A stretch of DNA of 64,000 nt from Lewinella sp. IMCC34191 (GCF_003390935.1 NZ_QNQZ01000003.1:248001-312000), one strand, 5' to 3'. Positions 35,380 to 45,412 are shown, counted from the stretch's first letter. The notes: generated from the letters alone by a model not told the origin. Translations and numbers: made by a program.

Positions 35380-35961
35380 ATGAGTCAGAAGAAACCCGAC
35401 GAGCCCATCGTAGACGATGAGATGCTGGAGCACAGCGATGCCGCCCCGAAAGAACATTCCGGTGCCGACGATCTGAAATCCGACGAGAACCTGCAGGAGA
35501 ATATTCCGGATAGCGTTGACCTTGACGAACTGCAAAAGCGGTTGGAGGAAAAAGAAGATCGCTACCTACGCCTCTATGCCGAGTTTGACAATTACAAGCG
35601 CCGCACCCAGCGCGAACGCCTGGAAATGATGGAGACCGCCGGGAGCAAGACCATGAAGTCGCTTCTACCGGTTCTGGATGACTTCGACCGGGCCGCGCAG
35701 CTGGCCGAAAAAGACGAGAACACCGCCGAAATTTGGAACAACGGGATCGGACTCGTCCACAAAAAGCTGATCTCCGCTTTGGCTTCCCAGGGACTGAAAT
35801 CCATGGACAGCACCGGAAAGGAATACAATTCCGACCTATACGAAGCAGTTACGGAGATACCCAACCCCGAAATGAGTGGCAAAGTAGTCGACACCATCGA
35901 GCGAGGCTACACCCTCAACGGACGCATTATTCGCCACGCTAAGGTGGTAGTGGGCAAGTAG
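35380..35961 (+). CDS. grpE: Nucleotide exchange factor GrpE
   Basis: Cochaperone that releases ADP from DnaK. A charged N-terminus is followed by the long paired helix ELQKRLEEKEDRYLRLYAEFDNYKRR and the C-terminal beta domain with the GrpE signature ending VVDTIERGYTLNGRIIRHAKVVVGK. I use ATG 35380 (MSQKKPDEP); an in-frame TTG 30 bases upstream would add MTGVRKFFKN. dnaJ starts 39 bp downstream. dnaK is not in this window. Confidence 0.96.
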   Translation: MSQKKPDEPIVDDEMLEHSDAAPKEHSGADDLKSDENLQENIPDSVDLDELQKRLEEKEDRYLRLYAEFDNYKRRTQRERLEMMETAGSKTMKSLLPVLDDFDRAAQLAEKDENTAEIWNNGIGLVHKKLISALASQGLKSMDSTGKEYNSDLYEAVTEIPNPEMSGKVVDTIERGYTLNGRIIRHAKVVVGK

Positions 35962-36000
35962 GCCGCGGCCCATCCCAGCACAATTTAAGAGCATAGCCAT

Positions 36001-37164
36001 ATGGCCAGAGATTATTACGAGGTACTGGGTGTTCCGAAGAACGCCGATGCCGATACCCTGAAGAAAGCCTACCGAAAACTAGCCATGAAGTATCACCCGG
36101 ACCGCAATCCGGGAGATGCAGCCGCGGAGGATAAATTCAAAGAAGCTGCCGAAGCCTACGATGTCCTCAACGACGGCGACAAGCGCGCGCGCTACGACCG
36201 CTTCGGTCACGCCGGCGTGCACGGACAGGCCGGATTCGGAGGCGGCCCCGGCGGTATGACCATGGAGGACATTATGTCCCAGTTCGGAGACATGTTCGGA
36301 GACGGAGGCGGAGCTTTCGGTTCCTTCTTCGGTGGTGGTGCCGGCGGAGGGGCACGTCGCCAGCCCCGCGGCGAGCGCGGTTCCAATTTACGTATCAAGG
36401 TTCCCCTGACCCTGGAAGAGATTGCCGAGGGCGTAACCAAGCGCATCAAGGTAAAACGGCAGAAAGTCTGTGACGTCTGTGATGGCAGTGGCGCCAAGGA
36501 TGCCAGCAGCGTGGAAACTTGTCGGACCTGTGGCGGAGCCGGGGTAGTCCGCCAGGTTCGGTCCACTTTCATCGGACAAATGGCCACGACCACGACCTGT
36601 CCCACCTGCTCGGGAACGGGAACACAGATCAAGGCCACCTGTAACCATTGTAAGGGAGACGGCCGCGTCTACGGTGAAGACACGATAGAGGTCAACATCC
36701 CGGCCGGCGTCGAGGAAGGTATGCAACTGAGCATGCGCGGTAAGGGCAATGCCGGCCGCCGCGGCGGCCCTCCGGGCGATCTTTTGATCAACGTACAGGA
36801 AAAGCCCCACGAGGAACTGCAGCGTGACGGCCAAAAGCTGATCTACGATCTTTACCTGAACTTCGCCGATGCGGCCCTGGGTACCTCCGTTGAGGTTCCG
36901 ACGATCGCCGGACGGGTGAAAATCAAGGTGCCCGCGGGTACGCAATCCGGGAAGATCTTCCGCCTGCGCGGCAAAGGCCTCCCCGCCCTGCAAAGCCACC
37001 ACCGAGGCGATCAGTTGATCCACGTCAATCTCTGGACGCCGAAGAAACTGACCCGGGAAGAAACGGAACTCCTCGAACGGATGCGGGACATGGAGAACTT
37101 CGATCCGAAACTCGAAAAAGGGGATAAGGGATTCTTCGAGCGCATGAAGGAGTATTTTTCGTGA
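36001..37164 (+). CDS. dnaJ: Chaperone DnaJ (Hsp40, class I)
   Basis: Stimulates DnaK ATPase and delivers unfolded clients. Complete class-I layout: J domain with HPD in KYHPDRNPGD (about 31-35), a Gly/Phe-rich linker (about 75-120), four CxxCxGxG zinc-binding repeats (CDVCDGSG, CRTCGGAG, CPTCSGTG, CNHCKGDG) and the C-terminal client domains to residue 387. Follows grpE by 39 bp. The gldH GTG start overlaps its stop (GTGA), so the two are translationally coupled. Confidence 0.97.
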   Translation: MARDYYEVLGVPKNADADTLKKAYRKLAMKYHPDRNPGDAAAEDKFKEAAEAYDVLNDGDKRARYDRFGHAGVHGQAGFGGGPGGMTMEDIMSQFGDMFGDGGGAFGSFFGGGAGGGARRQPRGERGSNLRIKVPLTLEEIAEGVTKRIKVKRQKVCDVCDGSGAKDASSVETCRTCGGAGVVRQVRSTFIGQMATTTTCPTCSGTGTQIKATCNHCKGDGRVYGEDTIEVNIPAGVEEGMQLSMRGKGNAGRRGGPPGDLLINVQEKPHEELQRDGQKLIYDLYLNFADAALGTSVEVPTIAGRVKIKVPAGTQSGKIFRLRGKGLPALQSHHRGDQLIHVNLWTPKKLTREETELLERMRDMENFDPKLEKGDKGFFERMKEYFS

Positions 37165-37619
37165 GCAACCGGTTCTTTCTAGCCTTAACCGTTCTACTCT
37201 TCGCCTCCTGCGGACCGGACGTCGTTTACCAGGAAAAAACGGATTTCGGTCCTGACGGGTGGCCGTACGCCGATAGCGTAAGCTTTGCGTTTCCCATCAC
37301 GGATACTACTGCTACCTACGATCTCGTCCTGACGGTTGACCACACCCAGGACTTCGTTTCCCAGAACTTTTACGTTCACCTGAGAACCCACCTCCCCGGC
37401 GGTACCGTGCTGGAGCAGCCGCTTTCCCTGGAGCTTGCCGATAAGTTTGGTGAGTGGTACGGTGACTGCGATTCCGAAGATTGTACCACCGATATATCTA
37501 TTCAGGAAGGTACCCGCTTTCCCCAGGCGGGGGAGCATCGCCTGGTGGTGGGTCAGTATTCCCGGGAGGATCCGTTGCCGGAGATTACGGGCCTGGGTTT
37601 TCGTATCGTTAAGCGCTGA
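37161..37619 (+). CDS. gldH: Gliding motility lipoprotein GldH
   Basis: Lipoprotein linked to gliding and the type IX secretion apparatus in Bacteroidota. GTG start at 37161 gives signal MSNRFFLALTVLLFASC (Cys17). The mature part shows the GldH pattern: WPYADSVSFAFPITDTTATYDLVL, FYVHLRTHLPGG, a Cys pair in YGDCDSEDC, and a closing LPEITGLGFRIVK. The length of 152 residues is normal. It overlaps dnaJ by four bases, a common grouping for this gene. The T9SS-tailed pectate lyase at 3.7 kb would depend on this secretion route. Confidence 0.82.
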   Translation: MSNRFFLALTVLLFASCGPDVVYQEKTDFGPDGWPYADSVSFAFPITDTTATYDLVLTVDHTQDFVSQNFYVHLRTHLPGGTVLEQPLSLELADKFGEWYGDCDSEDCTTDISIQEGTRFPQAGEHRLVVGQYSREDPLPEITGLGFRIVKR

Positions 37620-37629
37620 TATGAGGGTG

Positions 37630-38284
37630 GCGGAGCGTTAACTCCGCCGAAGTGAAGCATCCCTGATATGGAGGTGGATAGCTCTTACCCAGTGACGAGT
37701 ATCCCCGGAGCTGGAGCTCCGGGACCCTGGATGGGGGGGGAGCTCCAGCTCCGTTGAAGTGCAGAATGACCTGCTATAAGCGGGGTTGTCGCGTGTAAGC
37801 TAGCGAGGATCCCCGGAGCTGGAGCTCCGGGACCCTGGTTGGGGGGGAGGCGTTCCAGGTCCGCCGAAGTGCAGAATCAACTGCTGAGCCCGTGCAAGTC
37901 ATGCGTATGACGGCGAGTATACCCGGAGCTGGAGCTCCGGGACCCTGGTTGGGGGGGGGAGCTCCAGCTCCGTTGAAGTGCAGAATGACCTGCTATAAGT
38001 GGGGTTGTCTCGTGTAAGCTAGCGAGTATCCCCGGAGCTGGAGCTCCGGGACCCTGATTGGGGGGGGAAGGCGTTCCAGCTCCGCTGAAATGCAAAATCA
38101 ATTGCTGAACCCGTGCAAGTCATGCGTATGACGACGATTTTCCCCGGAGCTGGAGCTCCGGGACCCTGGATGGGGGGAGGCGTTCCAGGTCCGCCGAAGT
38201 GCAGAATCAACTGCTGAGCCCGTGAAAGTCATGCGTATGACGACGAGTATCCCCGGAGCTGGAGCTCCGGGACCCTGGTTGGGG
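37630..38284. repeat. Tandem array of six ~110-bp units, each with a perfect 20-bp palindrome
   Basis: Six copies of CCCGGAGCTGGAGCTCCGGG (9-bp arms, GG centre) at 37704, 37812, 37922, 38031, 38143 and 38252 (first bases), spaced 108-112 bp, each followed by GACCCTGG(A/T)T(G)n with runs of 4 to 9 G. Between copies two kinds of spacer occur: an A type (after copies 1 and 3: AGCTCCAGCTCCGTTGAAG...GTGTAAGCTAGCGAG) and a B type (after copies 2, 4 and 5: GCGTTCCAGGTCCGCC...CATGCGTATGACG). In A units AGCTCCAGCTCC can also pair with GGAGCTGGAGCT of the core, an alternative hairpin. A decayed unit begins at about 37630. The last copy ends within 13 bp of the sigma gene stop. Open frames crossing the array are not genes. 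Confidence 0.95.
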
Positions 38285-39151
38285 TTACCCCAGATAACTC
38301 CGTAGCAAGTTCTTATTCCGGCTACGCCGTAGCCGGCGAATAGCCCGCTCCTTGATCTGCCGAACCCGCTCGCGGGTCAGGTCGAAGCGATCGCCGATCT
38401 CTTCGAGGTTGAGTTGCTCTTCACCGTCCAGTCCGAAGTAGGCGGCCAGTACGGCACGCTCCCGGGGGGCGAGGAGATTGAGGTTGGCGACGACTTCCTT
38501 GCTGAGGGATTCGCCCATAACCTTGAGGTCGGGATTGGAGCCTTCGTCGTTGGGGAGCGTATCCAGCATGGTGATATCGCTGTCATCTCCGGCCACGGGG
38601 GCATCGAAAGACAGGTGCCGCATGCGGCCGCGCATGGCCCGGTCGACGTCCGCGACCGAGATCTGCAGAATTTCGGCGAGCTCCTCGGGTTCCGGGTCGC
38701 GTTCGAATTCCTGTTGGAAGCTCGCGATCGCCTCGGTGACCTTCGTGTAACCGGCTGCCTTATTATTCGGCATGCGTACCAGGCGGCTGTATTCGACAAT
38801 CGCCTGCATGATGCTCTGCCGGATCCACCAGACGGCGTAGGAAATGAATTTGAAGCCCCGGGTCTCGTCAAAACGCTTAGCCGCCTTGATGAGGCCGACG
38901 TTTCCTTCGTTGATGAGGTCGGACAGGCTGAGCCCCTGGTTTTGATACTGCTTCGCTACGGAAACAACGAATCGCAGGTTGGCCTTGGTGAGCCGTTCGA
39001 GCGCCAGCTGGTCCCCCTCTCGGATGCGGGCGGCCAATTCTGCCTCGTCCTCCGGGGTCAACAGATCGATCTTTCCGATATCGGTCAGATACTTTTCCAG
39101 GGCGATACTCTCGCGGCTGGTAATCTTGTTGCTGATTTTTAACTGACGCAT
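38285..39151 (-). CDS. RNA polymerase sigma factor, RpoD/SigA family
   Basis: Sigma-70 family factor of 288 residues with no region 1.1, the usual form in Bacteroidota. Region 1.2 (LEKYLTDIGKIDLLT), 2.1-2.4 (LRFVVSVAKQYQNQGLSLSDLINEGNVGLIKAAKRFDETRGFKF then SYAVWWIRQSIMQ), 3 and 4 (LEEIGDRFDLTRERVRQIKERAIRRLRR) are complete. The stretch just after region 2.4 reads VEYSRLVRMPNN rather than the AEQSRIVRLPLN I recall as typical of the housekeeping factor in this phylum, and region 3 differs too. It may be a second, RpoD-like factor rather than the sole primary one. The stop lies inside the palindrome array. Confidence 0.88.
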   Translation of the reverse strand: MRQLKISNKITSRESIALEKYLTDIGKIDLLTPEDEAELAARIREGDQLALERLTKANLRFVVSVAKQYQNQGLSLSDLINEGNVGLIKAAKRFDETRGFKFISYAVWWIRQSIMQAIVEYSRLVRMPNNKAAGYTKVTEAIASFQQEFERDPEPEELAEILQISVADVDRAMRGRMRHLSFDAPVAGDDSDITMLDTLPNDEGSNPDLKVMGESLSKEVVANLNLLAPRERAVLAAYFGLDGEEQLNLEEIGDRFDLTRERVRQIKERAIRRLRRSRNKNLLRSYLG

Positions 39152-39297
39152 TCTAATCTACCTTTTCAAACCTGAATCCATTTATTGGCTAAAAGCAAGT
39201 CCTAATATAGGAAACTTTACCCACGCATTTGGATAATGCATCCCACCGAAGGATTAGTTACCGACCGACCCGAATTAATTCGGTCCGACGCTTCGCT

Positions 39298-39305
39298 TAA
39301 CTTTG
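39298..39305 (+). promoter_or_regulatory. -7 promoter element (TAACTTTG) for the DUF983 gene
   Basis: TAACTTTG matches TAnnTTTG 55 bases before the ATG at 39361. A 12-bp perfect palindrome, CGAATTAATTCG (39271-39282), lies 15 bases upstream at roughly the -33 side and could be an operator. Confidence 0.45.
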
Positions 39306-39360
39306 CAAGCCATCTACGGTTTCCACTCTTATAACGTATTCGATCAAGTAAGCGCACCCG

Positions 39361-39783
39361 ATGGCCAGTAAACTGTACAGTATTTTTTCTTTGAAGTGCC
39401 CCACCTGCCACCAGGGGGATCTTTTCCCCACCGGCAGTTTCTCTTACCGTCAGCCTTTCGCGCAGTATACGCACTGCCCCGCCTGCGGGCAGCCCTACTT
39501 CCCCGAACCGGGTTTTTACTACGGTGCGATGTTCATCTCCTACATCGGATCGGGCTTCTTCTGCCTCGGCGTGGTCATGTTTCTACACTGGGTACTGGGC
39601 TGGTCGATGCTGGCCTCTTTCGCTGCGCTCATCGGTATAGTGGCTATCCTGTTCGTGTGGTGGTTCCGCGTCAGCCGCTCCGCTTACCTTAACTTGGTCT
39701 TCGGATACAAGCCGGAAAAGGCCGCCGCCGCCGAGGCCGGCACCATCAACGTTTCGCCCCCCACCACCGTCAAATCAACCTGA
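39361..39783 (+). CDS. DUF983 family membrane protein
   Basis: 140 residues. An N-terminal zinc-ribbon-like part with two Cys pairs (CPTCHQGD and CPACGQPY) precedes a conserved [20 protein letters not shown] and two membrane helices ([35 protein letters not shown]), ending in [10 protein letters not shown]. This is the DUF983 pattern; function unknown. The YciH gene starts one base after its stop, so the two are co-translated. Confidence 0.88.
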   Translation: MASKLYSIFSLKCPTCHQGDLFPTGSFSYRQPFAQYTHCPACGQPYFPEPGFYYGAMFISYIGSGFFCLGVVMFLHWVLGWSMLASFAALIGIVAILFVWWFRVSRSAYLNLVFGYKPEKAAAAEAGTINVSPPTTVKST

Positions 39784-39784
39784 T

Positions 39785-40174
39785 ATGGCCCGCAAGGACT
39801 ACTCCCCCGACAAGCCGACCGCCAGCGATAACCCCTTTTCCGCGCTATCCAAACTGAGTGACCTGCCCGCCGGGCCGGCGAACAATCCGGATGCAGCGGA
39901 TACCGACGACGATAGCACCGGCATCAATAAAGATGCCGCCCTACGCATTTACCTCGATCGCAAGCAACGCCGGGGCAAGGAAGCGACCATCGTCACCGGT
40001 TTCGAAGGACCGGAATCCGAGCTAAAGGCCCTCGGCAAAAAGTTGAAAATGGCCTGCGGCGTTGGTGGGTCGGTAAAGGACGGTGAGATCATCGTACAGG
40101 GAAACCAGCGCGACCGGGTCTTGGAAGATCTGGTCTACCTGGGATACAAAGACGTGAAGAAAAGCGGCGGCTAA
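39785..40174 (+). CDS. yciH: SUI1/YciH family translation-initiation-factor-like protein
   Basis: 129-residue cytosolic protein. A Pro/Asp-rich leader of about 55 residues is followed by the SUI1 (eIF1-like) fold with [44 protein letters not shown] and [16 protein letters not shown]. Bacterial YciH has been linked to start-codon fidelity. The start is one base after the DUF983 stop. Confidence 0.9.
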   Translation: MARKDYSPDKPTASDNPFSALSKLSDLPAGPANNPDAADTDDDSTGINKDAALRIYLDRKQRRGKEATIVTGFEGPESELKALGKKLKMACGVGGSVKDGEIIVQGNQRDRVLEDLVYLGYKDVKKSGG

Positions 40175-40199
40175 AAGAAACCCTCTGGCAGCCTCTCCC

Positions 40200-41864
40200 C
40201 TACCCTTTCCAGCTTGATTTGAGCCCGACCGTGAGATTGAAAACCGGTTGTTGCGGCAAACTGTCGGGATCGACGGTGAAGTAGCCCTGGCGCAGAAACT
40301 GAAACTGATCGCCTACCCGGGCCTCCGCGAGCGCGGGCTCGCCTTTGGCTTTTACCGTGGTCAGACTGTTCGGATTGACGAATTCCATAAAGTCACGGTC
40401 CTCGTAGTCCATCGGCGTCGGATCGGTAAACAAGGGCTCATACATCCGAACGGTGAGGTCGAGGGCGGAATCCGCATTTACCCAGTGAAGCGTACCCTTG
40501 GCCTTGACGCCGCTGGTATCCTCACCGGATTTGGAGTCTGGATAGTAAGTACAATTGATCTGCGTAACGTTTCCGTCGGCATCCTCCTCGTGGCCTTCAC
40601 AGTGGATGATGTAGGCACTCTTCAGGCGAACGTCCTTACCCGGGGCCAGTCGGTAGTACTTCCGGTTCTGAGGCTCCTTCCGGAAATCGGAGCGCTCCAC
40701 GTACAACTCCCGGCTGAAGGGAAGCTCCCGGCTGCCCGCTGATTCGTCTTCCGGATTGTTTTCCGTTTCGAGCATTTCGGTTTGCCCTTCCGGGTAGTTG
40801 GTGATGACCAACTTTACCGGCTCCAGTACCGCCATATACCGGTGAGCGTCGCGGTTGAGCACCTCACGCACCTTAAACTCCAGCAGGTCCAACGTTTGCT
40901 GATTGTCGCGGCGGGTAACACCGGTATCCAGACAGAAATTACGGATCGCCTCGGCCGGATAGCCCTTCCGGCGCAGCCCGGCAAGTGTGCTCATGCGGGG
41001 GTCGTCCCAGCCGGTGACGATACCCTCATCGATCAGCAGCTTTAGCTTCCGCTTGGAGGTGATGAAGTAGTCCACGTTCATCCGTGCGAACTCGATCTGC
41101 CGGCTCGGAAATATCTCCAGGGCGTCGATCAACCAGTTGTAGAGATCGCGGTGGTGGCGGAACTCCAGGCTACACAGCGAGTGGGTGATCTCCTCCAGCG
41201 AATCGCTCTGTCCGTGCGCGAAGTCGTAGAGCGGATAGATGCACCACTTGTCGCCCGTGCGATGGTGGGCTTCGTGCTTGATCCGGTAAAGGACCGGATC
41301 GCGGAGTAACAGATTGGGGTGCGCCATGTCGATCTTCGCACGCAGTACCCGACTGCCGTCCGGAAATTCACCGGCACGCATCCGCTCGAAGAGGTCGCGG
41401 TTTTCTTCCGGACTGCGGTCGCGAAAGGGACTGTTGGTACCCGGTACGCCGATGTCGCCCTTCTGCGCCTCGATGGCGGCTGCACTGGACTCATCCACGT
41501 ACGCTAAGCCCTTGTCGATCAGGCGCAGCGCCAAAGCATACAGATCGTCGAAATAGTCGGAGGCGTAGCGGGTTTCCCCTTCCCATTCATAGCCGAGCCA
41601 CCGGATGTCATTCTGAATATTATCGACAAAGAGCGTTTCCTCCGTGCTCGGGTTCGTGTCGTCCATCCGCAGGTTGGTCTTGCCACCGTATTTACGGGCC
41701 GTCTCGAAGTTGATGACGATCGCCTTAGCGTGGCCGATATGGAGGTAGCCATTGGGTTCCGGCGGGAAGCGGGTATGGATGCGGCCTTCGTGCTTGCCGT
41801 TATCGAGATCCTCGACGATGATTTCCTCGATGAAGTTGTCGGCTTTTCTGGTGGCGGTAGACAT
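40200..41864 (-). CDS. glnS: Glutaminyl-tRNA synthetase
   Basis: Class Ic synthetase that charges tRNA-Gln. HIGH signature as GYLHIGHAKA (about 40-49), PNPSTEET-like DTNPSTEET, the KMSKS equivalent in FITSKRKLKLLI, and the typical C-terminal beta-barrel with KGTLHWV. The length of 554 residues is standard. It reads toward the YciH gene with 25 bp between the stops. purE lies 76 bp upstream on the same strand. Confidence 0.97.
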   Translation of the reverse strand: MSTATRKADNFIEEIIVEDLDNGKHEGRIHTRFPPEPNGYLHIGHAKAIVINFETARKYGGKTNLRMDDTNPSTEETLFVDNIQNDIRWLGYEWEGETRYASDYFDDLYALALRLIDKGLAYVDESSAAAIEAQKGDIGVPGTNSPFRDRSPEENRDLFERMRAGEFPDGSRVLRAKIDMAHPNLLLRDPVLYRIKHEAHHRTGDKWCIYPLYDFAHGQSDSLEEITHSLCSLEFRHHRDLYNWLIDALEIFPSRQIEFARMNVDYFITSKRKLKLLIDEGIVTGWDDPRMSTLAGLRRKGYPAEAIRNFCLDTGVTRRDNQQTLDLLEFKVREVLNRDAHRYMAVLEPVKLVITNYPEGQTEMLETENNPEDESAGSRELPFSRELYVERSDFRKEPQNRKYYRLAPGKDVRLKSAYIIHCEGHEEDADGNVTQINCTYYPDSKSGEDTSGVKAKGTLHWVNADSALDLTVRMYEPLFTDPTPMDYEDRDFMEFVNPNSLTTVKAKGEPALAEARVGDQFQFLRQGYFTVDPDSLPQQPVFNLTVGLKSSWKG

Positions 41865-41940
41865 GCTGGTAAACTTTGGGGGGTAACGCTGCGGTAAAGC
41901 GCGAAGTTACGGTATGCCCGCTCGGGGTATACCTACCTCC

Positions 41941-42432
41941 CTACTTCCAGCCGTCCTTTTCCAGTTTCCGGTACTTCACTTCCACGCTGGCGCGTAAGCT
42001 CTCCTGGTATTCCAAGAGGCGGTTACGGATCGCCTCATCCTGCGCCCCGAGGATACGGGCGGCCAGCAGGCCGGCGTTCTTCGCTCCGTCGAGCGCGACG
42101 GTGGCCACGGGTATCCCGCCGGGCATCTGCAGAATAGAGAGTACGGAGTCCCACCCGTCGATGCTGTTCCGGCTCTTGATCGGAACGCCGATGACCGGCA
42201 GTGGAGTGAGGCTGGCCACCATACCGGGAAGATGGGCCGCTCCGCCCGCCCCCGCGATGATCACTTTTATCCTGCGCTCCGCCGCCGCCTTTGCATATTC
42301 GAAGAGCCGGTCCGGCGTCCGGTGAGCGGAAACGACGGTCACCTCCAGGGGGATATTCAGTTCTTCGAGTATTTCGGCTGCTTGCCGCATAATGGGTAGG
42401 TCCGAATCGGAGCCCATGATAATGGATACCAT
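41941..42432 (-). CDS. purE: N5-carboxyaminoimidazole ribonucleotide mutase (class I PurE)
   Basis: Purine biosynthesis enzyme converting N5-CAIR to CAIR. From ATG 42432 the product begins [18 protein letters not shown], with the active-site [13 protein letters not shown] and [15 protein letters not shown] blocks. The 163-residue length is normal; the longer frame upstream is unneeded. purK is not adjacent here. Confidence 0.96.
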   Translation of the reverse strand: MVSIIMGSDSDLPIMRQAAEILEELNIPLEVTVVSAHRTPDRLFEYAKAAAERRIKVIIAGAGGAAHLPGMVASLTPLPVIGVPIKSRNSIDGWDSVLSILQMPGGIPVATVALDGAKNAGLLAARILGAQDEAIRNRLLEYQESLRASVEVKYRKLEKDGWK

Positions 42433-42485
42433 AGTCGTGCTTTTGGCCGGCAAGGTAAGCCAGGATCGGGGGCTCATCGGTATGC

Positions 42486-44945
42486 CTACTCCCCGATCCG
42501 GTCCGTAGCCTCCTCGATACCCGTCTTGCGGTTACGGCTCTTCACCTGCTGGTTGCCGAAGGTGTAATTGAGGCTTAAGGCTACGCGGCGGCTGTCCCAG
42601 TTGCCGTAACCCTCCGTGCGCAGGCCGTTGAAATCGCTCGTTCCGGTCCAGCCCGAAGTGTAAAAGATGTCGTTGGCGCTCAGCTTGACGTTGAGTTGGT
42701 CGTTCATGAATTTGCGTTGCAGGCCGAGGTTGAGGGCTCCCTGCTCGTTGTACCGCAGCACGCCGCCCCACACGCCGGGGCCGCTGAAGTATCCGCCAAT
42801 TTCGGCGACGAAGTTCCAGGGCAAATTGATGGTGTTCTGTACGTAGAAGCTATACGTAAAGGCCTTCACGTCGATCACCGCACCGTCTCCGTAATCGGCT
42901 TCATTATGGAGGTGGCTGGCGGAGGCATTTACGTAGAGGTTCCACTTCTCCTGCAGCTGGACGGGAGCGCTCGCGTTGAAGGAGATGATCCGCTGGCTGG
43001 CCAGGTTGTCCCAGGTGATGTATCCGGCCCGGATATCCGTCGTATCGGGCCCGAGCAGGCGGGTGATCTGGTTGGAGGTATTGCTATAGGCCAGCTTGAA
43101 ATTGTAGCGGTAGGCGTGCGTATAGCCTAATTCGACGTTGTCGACGATCTCCGGGTTCAGCCGGGGGTTACCCTTCTCGTAGGTCAGTTGGCTGATCTGT
43201 TCGTTGAAGGGGTTCAGCACGTTATAGTCCGGGCGGTTGATCCGGCGGCCGTAGGCGAGGTTGAGGGTATGTCCCTTCTGGGCATCGACGGAGTATGTCA
43301 GGCCCGCATTGGGAAACACGCTGACGTAATTGAGCTCTACCGGCGGCTGGCGCAGATCGTCGCGGAAGGGCATCAGTTCGCCGTCGGCGTCGGTAACCTC
43401 CACGCGCAAACCGGCCGTGTACTGCCACTTTTCGCTGAGCCTGCCTTGCAAACTGAGGTACCCGGCGTATACATTCTCGGTATAGCTAAAGCGGTTACTG
43501 CGCCGGTCATCCAGTACCCGCTCGGGGCTGCTTTCGGGGTAGCGATCGTAGAAGAGGAAGGTATTCTTGGTCATCACCCGCGTGAATTTTCCCCCGGCGT
43601 TCAGCCGGGCCTCCCCGATGCTCCGCTCGTAGTCTGCCTTCGCCGTATAAATATCGATATCGGTGGGCATGTCGAAGTAGTAATAGATGCCGGACAGTGG
43701 GTTTCCGTTACGGGTATAGTAGATGTTCGACTGATTGTACAGGTTATCGTTTCGGTAGCGACCGAAATCGAGGTCCACGTTGAGCGATTCGTCCTCGGAA
43801 GCCAGGAAGCGGTAATTGAGGTTGTAGGTGTTCTGCGAGCGATCGGAGCGGACGAAGGTCCGGCCGTCGAGCGTACTGTCGAAAGTCTCTGTTCCGCCCG
43901 ACAGGTTAAAGATGTCTACCTGGTCGCTGGCATCGTTCTCCGCGTCACTATAGCGTCCGTTAATCAGGAAACCGATGGTATGCTTATCGCCCGCCCGGAA
44001 GTCGGCCCCCAGCCGGAAGCGGGGCGTTGAATTCTGTCCGGTACTCATCAGTACCTGGTCGAGCAGCAGTCCATTCTGGTAATTGGCCAGACCGGTCGTA
44101 TTATAATAGCCTGAGTTGGAATACCCGACGTTACCGAAGACGTTCATCCATCCGTTGCGGTAATTGCCGGTGGCGTTGATGTCGCCCTGAAAGTACCGGC
44201 CCTGACTTCCGTTGGCGGCGATGCTGCCGTTGGCGCCCTCGTCTTCGGGCTTTTTCAGCCGAATATCAATGATACCGGCGTTCCCTTCCGCTTCGTAGCG
44301 GGCCCCCGGGTTGGTGATGATGTCGATGCGGTCGATCTCCTCCGCGTTCAGGTTGCGGAGGTAGTTGGATAGATCGTCGCCCGATAGCGGCATGCGGCGG
44401 CCGTCCACGTACAGCAGCACGCCTGACCGGCTCAGCACATTGATGTTGTCGTTATTATCGATGGTGACGCCCGGTGCCTTCCGGAGCAGATCGAGACCCG
44501 AGTTGCCCACGGCGTTGATGGTCCCCTGCACGTTAAAAACCGTCCGGTCCGGTTTGACTTCCACCAGGGCACGCCGGGCGGTGACGGTGGCTTCGGCTAA
44601 TTCTACACCCGCGGGGGCCAGTTGAAGTACCTCCAGATCGATGTCTTCACTTACTTCGAGACCGGGCACGCGCAGCTCGGGGGCACCGATGTAGGAGACC
44701 ACCAGGTTATAGGTGTTTTTCTCTACGTTCAGGATGCGGAAGATGCCGCCGTCATCCGTGGTTTCCACCTTGGCCAGGGTGCTGTCCGAAGCCGTATACA
44801 AGGCGACGTTGGCAAAGGCTACCGGTGTACCGTCGGCGTCCTGAACCTGACCGCGAACGGTGTGATCGAGACCGCCGGCTTGCTGGGCAGTGGTGGCGAA
44901 AGGAAGTAAGCAAAACAAGAGAAAAAGAGTAGCTAGGGGCTTCAT
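42486..44945 (-). CDS. Outer-membrane beta-barrel receptor (OMP_b-brl_3), paralogue I
   Basis: Signal peptide [21 protein letters not shown], a carboxypeptidase-regulatory-like domain ([24 protein letters not shown]), a plug ([71 protein letters not shown]) and a barrel ending [19 protein letters not shown]. It is very similar to the receptor at 47.2 kb (same [33 protein letters not shown] order). It is divergent from the LytS-like kinase. Ligand unknown; whether TonB is used cannot be told from sequence. Confidence 0.9.
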   Translation of the reverse strand: MKPLATLFLLFCLLPFATTAQQAGGLDHTVRGQVQDADGTPVAFANVALYTASDSTLAKVETTDDGGIFRILNVEKNTYNLVVSYIGAPELRVPGLEVSEDIDLEVLQLAPAGVELAEATVTARRALVEVKPDRTVFNVQGTINAVGNSGLDLLRKAPGVTIDNNDNINVLSRSGVLLYVDGRRMPLSGDDLSNYLRNLNAEEIDRIDIITNPGARYEAEGNAGIIDIRLKKPEDEGANGSIAANGSQGRYFQGDINATGNYRNGWMNVFGNVGYSNSGYYNTTGLANYQNGLLLDQVLMSTGQNSTPRFRLGADFRAGDKHTIGFLINGRYSDAENDASDQVDIFNLSGGTETFDSTLDGRTFVRSDRSQNTYNLNYRFLASEDESLNVDLDFGRYRNDNLYNQSNIYYTRNGNPLSGIYYYFDMPTDIDIYTAKADYERSIGEARLNAGGKFTRVMTKNTFLFYDRYPESSPERVLDDRRSNRFSYTENVYAGYLSLQGRLSEKWQYTAGLRVEVTDADGELMPFRDDLRQPPVELNYVSVFPNAGLTYSVDAQKGHTLNLAYGRRINRPDYNVLNPFNEQISQLTYEKGNPRLNPEIVDNVELGYTHAYRYNFKLAYSNTSNQITRLLGPDTTDIRAGYITWDNLASQRIISFNASAPVQLQEKWNLYVNASASHLHNEADYGDGAVIDVKAFTYSFYVQNTINLPWNFVAEIGGYFSGPGVWGGVLRYNEQGALNLGLQRKFMNDQLNVKLSANDIFYTSGWTGTSDFNGLRTEGYGNWDSRRVALSLNYTFGNQQVKSRNRKTGIEEATDRIGE

Positions 44946-45412
44946 AATTTTAAATTAAGTCGTTGATTACCACAAACTTACGTCGTCCGATATCACCTAA
45001 CAGAAACCGATCGACGAGTGGGGCCTTTATCTAGATAAGCGCGATAATCGAGGGACGAGCGGGCATCGTAGGGGTTGCTTGTCCGCTTACATCCTCCATT
45101 CGTCGAGCGCTTGATCGGTACGGACCACGCCCCTCATCATTTTTTGGGCGGCGGAGCGCAGGTAAAGAGCTTTTCGGCGGACGGAGAGATAGAAGCACGT
45201 TCTCGCATCTGACCGGGCTACTGGTGTGGGCATGCCACAAAAGTGGCCCGGATGAGTCGCTCTATTTCCGGAATTCCGACCAACGGCCATTTGGAAAGGG
45301 TGAATGCCGATCGTCGCGACGGAACGGTTCCGCTATGGCCGCCTGGCACCCTGTCGTGGCCATTCACCGAAGAGACGCGCTGAATTTGGCGGGGGAAGAC
45401 TATCATTGTAAA
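44946..45412. other. 467-bp divergent region between a receptor and the LytS-like kinase
   Basis: No gene found. Two structures stand out: an inverted pair GGTGAATG (45299-45306) and CATTCACC (45361-45368), and a 10-bp palindrome CGTCGCGACG (45312-45321) followed at once by the symmetrical GGAACGGTTCC (45321-45331). An upstream GTG at 45224 is in frame with the kinase but adds 63 residues without membrane or signal character, so I leave it out. Confidence 0.5.
44973..44980 (-). promoter_or_regulatory. -7 promoter element (TAAGTTTG) for receptor paralogue I
   Basis: On the minus strand TAAGTTTG matches TAnnTTTG exactly, 27 bases before the receptor ATG at 44945. A GTTTCTG about 23 bases further upstream is a weak -33 candidate. 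Confidence 0.45.

Noticed and set aside
37877..38210. Two minus-strand frames crossing the palindrome array
   Set aside because: They consist of translated repeats (SGAGTPSPP-like); no start, ribosome site or similarity, so they are products of the repeat sequence.
37630..38284. CRISPR array
   Set aside because: The units are palindromic and about 110 bp apart, and the intervening segments are themselves repeated in two types, which is unlike unique CRISPR spacers; no cas genes are present.
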